41,489 bases of DNA from Deltaproteobacteria bacterium (GTDB lineage: Bacteria > Desulfobacterota > Desulfomonilia > Desulfomonilales > Desulfomonilaceae), in contig JAJYDQ010000039.1 of the NCBI GenBank assembly GCA_021777225.1, positions 1 through 41,489 on the forward strand, written 5' to 3'. Numbering within the stretch: the first letter of the stretch is position 1; the number at the start of each line of letters is the position of its first letter. A program made the translations under genes and the position numbers. A model generated the notes under the pieces. The model ran no database searches, was not told the DNA's origin, and saw only the letters and a list, made by a program, of their open reading frames with translations. This document shows, piece after piece, positions 36,801 to 41,489 of the stretch.

Positions 36801-39800
36801 AATGAGTTAATTTCATCCCGAATAATTTCACGGAAATCGTCATCTTTTGGCGGTGGGCTACAAGATATCGGCAATGTGGCTGTTTGGCGTTGTGCTGGAG
36901 CATTAACGGTTGGGGTTTGCGCTGTTGGAATTTCCCCAATTTCCCGAACATTTTCGACTTCCAGTGCTCCATTAGCATAAAGTTGAGCTAAAGCCGTCTT
37001 ATACATTAATGACTCAGCCGACGGAAGACAGGTTTGTATGCATGAAGCCTCCTCAATAGTATCCTGGATAAGATTTGATAAAATCTCTCGAGGCCCCACT
37101 TCCACAAATAGCCTTACTCCAAAATCATTCCAAAGAGTCTGTACGTTTTGCATCCAATGGACCGGTGACTCAAGGTGGGCCATGACTATTCGCTTGATTT
37201 CCTGAGTGTCATCGGGAAACGGACGCATAGTTGTGTTTGAAACCACAGGAAGTCTGGGTGGATGAAACTCGATCCCATCCACAAATTCCTTTAGTTCATC
37301 GTGAATACACCGCATGATCGGAGAATGAAACGCCATGCTGACTCGAAGCACTGTACTCCTGTAGCCCATCTCCTTGAGTTTTAAAGCTATGGATTTCGAT
37401 TGCTCCGTGCCACCTCCAATTACAATCTGCCGAGGAGAGTTTAGATTGGTTATAAATACATTCTCGAACTCCGACAGTATCTTGTTTATTAGGTCCAGAG
37501 GGGCGTCACATGCAACCATTACTCCGGGGTCGGCATTCATATTACAGGCTTTGTCCATGCAAAGAGCGCGTTTGTTTACAATACGAAAACCGTCTTCAAA
37601 TGAATAAACCCCGGCCAGACATAAAGCGGTTAGCTCTCCGAGGCTATGTCCGGCAAGCACGGCTGGTTGCACACCTAAAGAAATCAAGTATTGAACCATC
37701 GCGAACTCTAGTGTGAATAAAGCCGGTTGTTGCCATCTCGTCTTTTGAAGATCTTCCTCCCTGTCAAAAAACAGGAGTTTGAGTATATCGAATTCCGCTA
37801 CCTCGGCGGCTCTATTCATCCATTGTCTAACTACAGGGAAACCGTTATAAAGCTCATGCCCCATTCCAGCATAGTGGGATCCCTGGCCTGGAAATACAAA
37901 AGCTACATTTGGAGATGGACGATCCATAGGGCCAATGTAAATTCCCTGCCTTCCCAGCGCTTTTAAGCGTTTTCCACCTAAAGTGCAGTCGCTCGACCCA
38001 AAGTCTTCTTTTTTGACCAGTTGTAGCGCAGAGGCCTCAGATTGAGACAGGACAGCAATTCTGCATGTTTTTTCAGATATGTCGCGTTTAAAGAAATAAA
38101 TCCCTGCCGGAGGGGCGGCGGTTTTTGGCGTCGCCTTCGAAAGGCTAAGTTTTTCAGGCGATAGAGCAAAGATCACGTCCTTTTCAGCAAGAGATTCCTC
38201 GATTTGCACCACGTAATTCGATCCGCCGAAACCAAACGCGTTGACTTGCAATCTACGGGGATTACCGTTACTCAAATGCCAGTCCTCGGGTTGGTCAAAC
38301 ACCCGGAACCCCGCGGATTCAAGACCAATCTCAGGGTCAGGCTTTGAATAATTTAACGTAGGAGGATAAACACCTTCACGCATGGCCATTACCCCACGTA
38401 TAAGACTGTTTAACCCCGACGCTCCCAACGTGTGGCCTATTTGTGATTTGAATGAAGACAGCGTCGGCGCCTTATCGCCATTGAATACGGACTTCAGTCC
38501 CTGGACCTCCTCCATGTCCCCCTGTTTTGTGCTGGTAGCATGACATTCGATAAAATCAACTGACTCTGGGCCATAAGATGAATCCCTAAAGGAAGCGTTT
38601 ATGGCAATTTCCTGAGTAGTCCTTGATGATTCCACCATGCCCAAATTGTTGTTACTCGCGCCCATTGAAGTAATAAAGGCGAGGATATTGGCGCCGCGTT
38701 TCCTTGCTACCGACTCCCGCTCAATAATTATCATTGCGCCACCCTCTCCGAGGACCATCCCGTCGCGATCGGCGTCAAAAGGTCGGCTAGCTTCCACAGG
38801 AACGCGGTTCACTCCAGAAAGACCAGCAAGGGCGCCTAGGGCGGAAAACTCGAGAAAGTGCATAGGAGTTAGAAGTTCTTCACCTCCGCCCACAACTGCG
38901 GCATCTATGATTCCGTTTCTAATCATTTGATAGGCGCTATAAAGAGCGACAAGCGACGTTGCACAGGCTGCCGATACGGAAAAACTTGGCCCCATGAATC
39001 CGTACTTGTTGCAGATGAAGCCCCCGGCCGAACAGTTTAGGCGACCCAAAAGGGTCGTATCGTCGACTCCTAGTCTCTTTTTTCTGATCTCCTCGGAAAT
39101 AGCGAGTTCTTGATCAGGACTGAGATTCAAGACCATTTTGATATCGGACAATATTTTTCCAGAGCAACCCCGAATAATCATCTCTTCTAGTGTTGAGGCC
39201 GCCTCACCGGAATTTTGGGATATTAAAACAGCGATCCTTTCTCTGGGAATATCTGATTCAAGGATGCTGGACTCAAGGATTGCGTTTTGTGCAAGCCACA
39301 TTGTAACTTTTGTGGCTTCAGCCATTGTACGAAAATCCTGGGGAGGAATTCCCAGTTCTTTTCGCGAAACTTGTAGTTCCTGAAAAGCACCGAATCGGCA
39401 ATATGTCTTCTCAGGCGCTCTAGGGCGGGGATTGAAGAAAGTTTCGTGGTCCCATTTTTCGATCGGAACCGGGATTATTCCACTTTTTAGGGCCAGGCTC
39501 GCTTGAATTATTTGATCCGGGCTATTACCAAGAGAATTCACAACGCTCATACCGGTAATTGCTATTCTTTCAAACGTGTCTTTCTGTCGAATCGCACAAG
39601 TTCCAAGGTCGACTGCAATACCTTTTGTAGATCGCAAATTCTGAGAACTTTGAAAAAATCCAGAATCTAAACCGGGAAACTTCACCGGAAGTGGGTACTT
39701 GTCGTTTGGACCACCCAAAGCCAGTCCTTCGTGGATTTGCGCCAAAGAAAGCTGTTCGCCAATCGCGCCGGCGCAGGCCCCACTCATAAATTGGCCCTGT

Positions 39801-41489
39801 TCCAGGATTGTAGATTCATCCAGGGCACAACCATTGGGTTTGTCCATACCTTTTGCCGCTACAAACAGACTGCCTGCGCTCAAGGTTTCTATTGCCCTGC
39901 GAAAAGAGGCTTCATCTTCCGAGCCCGCGGCGAAATCCCGTTCAAGGGAACAAATAGCGTCAATCTTTGAAGTCTTTAGGGATCTTACCCTCAGGCCTGC
40001 GCTTGCGCCTGTTACAACTGTATCCCCTGGTTTTGCCCCAAGAATTTGTTCTTGGTATACATGGTTCAACGCTCCGGTTTCGACGATTTCTCTTGAAGCA
40101 AGATAGATCGTCCCCATTTGTAGGCCATCAGCGCCCAATATTGAAGCTATGACGGCAGTTAAGCGGTTGAAAAAACCACCAGCCATTATTAGACGGCAGT
40201 TTTCAAACAAGGATGGTTTTCGGTCCTTCAAATCCAGAGCCATCTGGATTAGGGTTATCGAACTATGCGTCCCAACATGTCCTCCAGACTCCTGGCCTTC
40301 CAGCACTACAAATTTGACTCCATTTTCCAAAGCCAATCGGAGGAGTTCATCGTTAGGAGCAATATATATCGTTTCTATTCCATCAGACATTAAAGCGCTA
40401 GCGTGAGACGGTTCACCAGCCGCTATGACAGCGAATCGAGGTTTCTTCGATTTTACCCACTCCAACTGTTCGTTACGATAGGGATTTTCCTGCAACGTTA
40501 TAATGTTTACCGCATAAGGTCGGTTACGCATTAACTCGTCCAAAGTGGCAAATTTCTGGGTAAGTGTCCCGGAATCCATCAATCCAAGGGCCAATGTCGG
40601 CAAAGCCCCGGCTTCCGAAACCTTCAGGGCAAATTCTGGGGAATCTGTGATCCACGACATGGCGCCTTGAATGAATGGATAAGTTGTCCCCATCTCCTTT
40701 GCTGCAGGCCCTTCAGCGAACAAAGAACACCTGTTGGAGGCGGAATCGATCACTTTTTTAGTGTCATTGATAAATTTTCGGATCGCGGCTTCGGTGGAAT
40801 CACCATATCGTCGAACAAAAGACGACGAGAACGCCGCCTCGATACCTAATGGTATTAGTTCATCCTTTCCAAAGTTACTTTTAAGGGGATTGATTGACTT
40901 TTCCAGGATGTGTTTTGCAAAAAACACCCTTTGCTCATCACGAACCTCGTCACCACAAAGAGAACCTGAGAAATCTCTTAAATCCTTTACCGAAAGTGAG
41001 TTGCCTTTGTTGAATACACGAACATTGACCCCAAGGGCGTTTCCAGTCAGTTCCGTGTGATCAGGCCGAATGTTCCCGATTCGTTTTTTCGCTTCTTCCC
41101 CTATTTCAGTAAGGTCTGTCAGCCAATGGAGACTTTCAAATACTATCCCTTCTACGCCGCAGCAAAGGAAAGCCGCTGCCGCCTCCGGGAAAGCTATGCC
41201 TCCCCAGATATAAATATCCTTTTCGGCCCCGGATTTTTCCAACATGGAAGAAACAGAAGAAAACAACGTAAGGATTGTCTCCGAACCCACAAATCCCGCA
41301 GATTCATTTCCCTTAATACCCAGTTTCCTTATTCGTGGGTGGTTGTTGATAATTTTCCCTATAACATCCACATCACTAAGGACAGGGATTATTTCGAGGT
41401 CTGAGCATAGTTCCCCAATTCGATACAAGATCGTGTCAATGTTTTCCAGTACGCATGTAGGTTCAAGTTCGACCCAAACCCAGATCGGA
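33839..41489 (-). CDS. Giant iterative polyketide/PUFA-type synthase (partial, N-terminus beyond window)
   Basis: A minus-strand open frame of at least 2549 residues that remains open to the right edge, so the true start lies outside. Numbering from TTG 41428: NPD-like remnant about 1-130 (NESAGFVG, His replaced by Phe46), helical linker, full NPD/PfaD-like enoyl reductase about 245-600 (ESGGHVG with His384), ketosynthase about 621-1065 with Cys822, His963, His999, acyltransferase about 1170-1480 with GHSLGE Ser1262 and AFHS His1368 (malonyl-type), one carrier domain with Ser1658, ketoreductase about 1955-2160 with GGLSGIS, Ser2097, Tyr2110, and C-terminal double-hotdog dehydratase with His2258 and Glu2444. 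The order resembles PfaA/PfaD secondary-lipid synthases fused into one chain, but with a single carrier. It heads an operon with its transferase and radical SAM partner. Product unknown. Confidence 0.88.
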   Translation of the reverse strand, partial: PIWVWVELEPTCVLENIDTILYRIGELCSDLEIIPVLSDVDVIGKIINNHPRIRKLGIKGNESAGFVGSETILTLFSSVSSMLEKSGAEKDIYIWGGIAFPEAAAAFLCCGVEGIVFESLHWLTDLTEIGEEAKKRIGNIRPDHTELTGNALGVNVRVFNKGNSLSVKDLRDFSGSLCGDEVRDEQRVFFAKHILEKSINPLKSNFGKDELIPLGIEAAFSSSFVRRYGDSTEAAIRKFINDTKKVIDSASNRCSLFAEGPAAKEMGTTYPFIQGAMSWITDSPEFALKVSEAGALPTLALGLMDSGTLTQKFATLDELMRNRPYAVNIITLQENPYRNEQLEWVKSKKPRFAVIAAGEPSHASALMSDGIETIYIAPNDELLRLALENGVKFVVLEGQESGGHVGTHSSITLIQMALDLKDRKPSLFENCRLIMAGGFFNRLTAVIASILGADGLQMGTIYLASREIVETGALNHVYQEQILGAKPGDTVVTGASAGLRVRSLKTSKIDAICSLERDFAAGSEDEASFRRAIETLSAGSLFVAAKGMDKPNGCALDESTILEQGQFMSGACAGAIGEQLSLAQIHEGLALGGPNDKYPLPVKFPGLDSGFFQSSQNLRSTKGIAVDLGTCAIRQKDTFERIAITGMSVVNSLGNSPDQIIQASLALKSGIIPVPIEKWDHETFFNPRPRAPEKTYCRFGAFQELQVSRKELGIPPQDFRTMAEATKVTMWLAQNAILESSILESDIPRERIAVLISQNSGEAASTLEEMIIRGCSGKILSDIKMVLNLSPDQELAISEEIRKKRLGVDDTTLLGRLNCSAGGFICNKYGFMGPSFSVSAACATSLVALYSAYQMIRNGIIDAAVVGGGEELLTPMHFLEFSALGALAGLSGVNRVPVEASRPFDADRDGMVLGEGGAMIIIERESVARKRGANILAFITSMGASNNNLGMVESSRTTQEIAINASFRDSSYGPESVDFIECHATSTKQGDMEEVQGLKSVFNGDKAPTLSSFKSQIGHTLGASGLNSLIRGVMAMREGVYPPTLNYSKPDPEIGLESAGFRVFDQPEDWHLSNGNPRRLQVNAFGFGGSNYVVQIEESLAEKDVIFALSPEKLSLSKATPKTAAPPAGIYFFKRDISEKTCRIAVLSQSEASALQLVKKEDFGSSDCTLGGKRLKALGRQGIYIGPMDRPSPNVAFVFPGQGSHYAGMGHELYNGFPVVRQWMNRAAEVAEFDILKLLFFDREEDLQKTRWQQPALFTLEFAMVQYLISLGVQPAVLAGHSLGELTALCLAGVYSFEDGFRIVNKRALCMDKACNMNADPGVMVACDAPLDLINKILSEFENVFITNLNSPRQIVIGGGTEQSKSIALKLKEMGYRSTVLRVSMAFHSPIMRCIHDELKEFVDGIEFHPPRLPVVSNTTMRPFPDDTQEIKRIVMAHLESPVHWMQNVQTLWNDFGVRLFVEVGPREILSNLIQDTIEEASCIQTCLPSAESLMYKTALAQLYANGALEVENVREIGEIPTAQTPTVNAPAQRQTATLPISCSPPPKDDDFREIIRDEINSFVIETFGKFIKPGILRRIRNKKDPQFSETELNNMLSDLFGSVPNMAPIDMTYNEPESFKPSGIHDAAVPIIPDPDKEFAETDTTEAVISIIMEVTGYERDEIEPHMDLREDLAIRSSRLPVIMDAVESHFNIKIDLEDFMDVRTIKDLAERLDSVLARKAPSKRHDTAQNDHGKVAGLDIAQEETLKRLTFNEVLISNDSFAPLELSPLDSIIIVGPSSSEELCKQAGDIFRRDYGVHIDHFFYNSKRSEDGESLVDLTSDSGLAEINESIRNLESLAGLVLVTDEAFETRYSDTVALSDFLTGFFKIFQKFMDKPTKKMAVCLQAGAESPGAFLEAVTGLFLSAGLEFGSVQFRTVFLDPNTDLRMALRSAMDRSKKPIQLICRDNELYTLQGKSSAIMIGDGPSGLQLGKDDVILISGGLSGISAELGRSLAPFYPKLVFVGRTPVDSISENDGTALTRKKLEELRSEGIEAHYYQLDITDPKAVNSAISEIVGSHGKITGVIHGAGLLRDNFIKRMPPIDFTTVVNVKFLGVLNLFEALDKASLRFFVGLSSAAAVQGNPGQVNYAAGNRLMSGLLRSMKSFYPRINFKALMLPPIEGAGMAENSEVRELMRRMNASYITIDELTGMFLRELFNAPKSDVWTLFMKSLPSLSGAPLDTTAPNHDQSIFSAGPAQYTKPLFPMIDVVTDLNMDQSSLEADRTFDQEKDLWVTDHKPFKFLKHPIVSAIMALETFMEGAKVLFPYLNVTGIREARFLDMIECPAHKPVKSNIQVRKISSKGGIVLCDAMMFVEKDESGKILERNHSNFKAQVVLGGKMMKPDKSFDGFPVLEKELDTRPMEHSEVTNWYSDRSDLKGRYRVMERLDGTGHECITGEFIYKHSEDFSKSLKTRYQFSPYLFEAFMHLVNFYLAMRDDKEKKILIPFGINELNCFRKIGHGEKLSVQARKRGGDDKGVTWDALGLDENGSVVMHAKGIMMRWIFGSRC

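Noticed and set aside
41426-41428. TTG 41428 as the true start of the synthase
   Set aside because: The same frame stays open through the last complete codon of the window and there is no ribosome site; the NPD domain is already half-complete at this point, so the gene starts outside.

Overview
The window looks like a chromosome segment of a Gram-negative, probably anaerobic bacterium, most likely a deltaproteobacterium (Desulfobacterota, Syntrophia/Desulfomonile-like). The basis is the mix of a proteobacterial IHF alpha subunit, Tat, RlpA, HtrA and outer-membrane proteins with folate-dependent TrmFO, a stand-alone phenylacetate-CoA ligase, a short QueG-like 4Fe-4S protein and a B12-type radical SAM protein. 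The taxon is an inference. All genes appear intact except the last, which runs off the right edge. I saw no tRNA, rRNA, CRISPR array or insertion sequence, though this was read by eye.

Left part (1-7.5 kb): two convergent outer-membrane protein genes, one unrecognised and one a clear omptin protease with its Asp/Asp and Asp/His residues. Then come glnD (nitrogen signalling) with a XerC/D recombinase behind it, and a convergent branched-chain aminotransferase. 7.5-20 kb: a small Cys-rich protein, a small unknown protein, a DegP/HtrA protease, a secreted unknown, an alpha/beta hydrolase followed by a very large AsmA-like envelope protein, phenylacetate-CoA ligase, a large TPR lipoprotein, a small membrane protein and a DUF1573 protein. 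20-26.4 kb: a TatB-like protein facing a minus-strand run that reads rlpA, trmFO, xseA, suhB, queG-like, nudix. xseA and suhB overlap by 4 bases.

Right part (26.4-41.5 kb): an EmrA/EmrB-type efflux pair behind a good sigma-70 promoter with a candidate operator, a MATE exporter, ihfA, and then the most interesting locus. This is a minus-strand operon of a giant iterative polyketide/PUFA-type synthase (order NPD-NPD-KS-AT-ACP-KR-DH, at least 2549 residues visible), a Sfp-type phosphopantetheinyl transferase 4 bases downstream, and a cobalamin-type radical SAM protein whose ATG overlaps the transferase stop.

The synthase has every activity needed to build and reduce a malonyl-derived chain on one carrier, but its carrier motif is unusual (Arg where Asp normally precedes the pantetheine Ser). 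Its partner transferase is also unusual (Asp-Val-Ala where Asp-Val-Glu is normal). Together with the radical SAM enzyme this suggests a self-contained secondary-lipid or polyketide pathway with an unknown product. The synthase start and any upstream genes lie outside the window.

Several gene starts here were moved inward from the longest reading frame because a good Shine-Dalgarno or family alignment favours the internal codon (genes at 199, 2636, 7825, 15402, 25745, 31369 and 33070).
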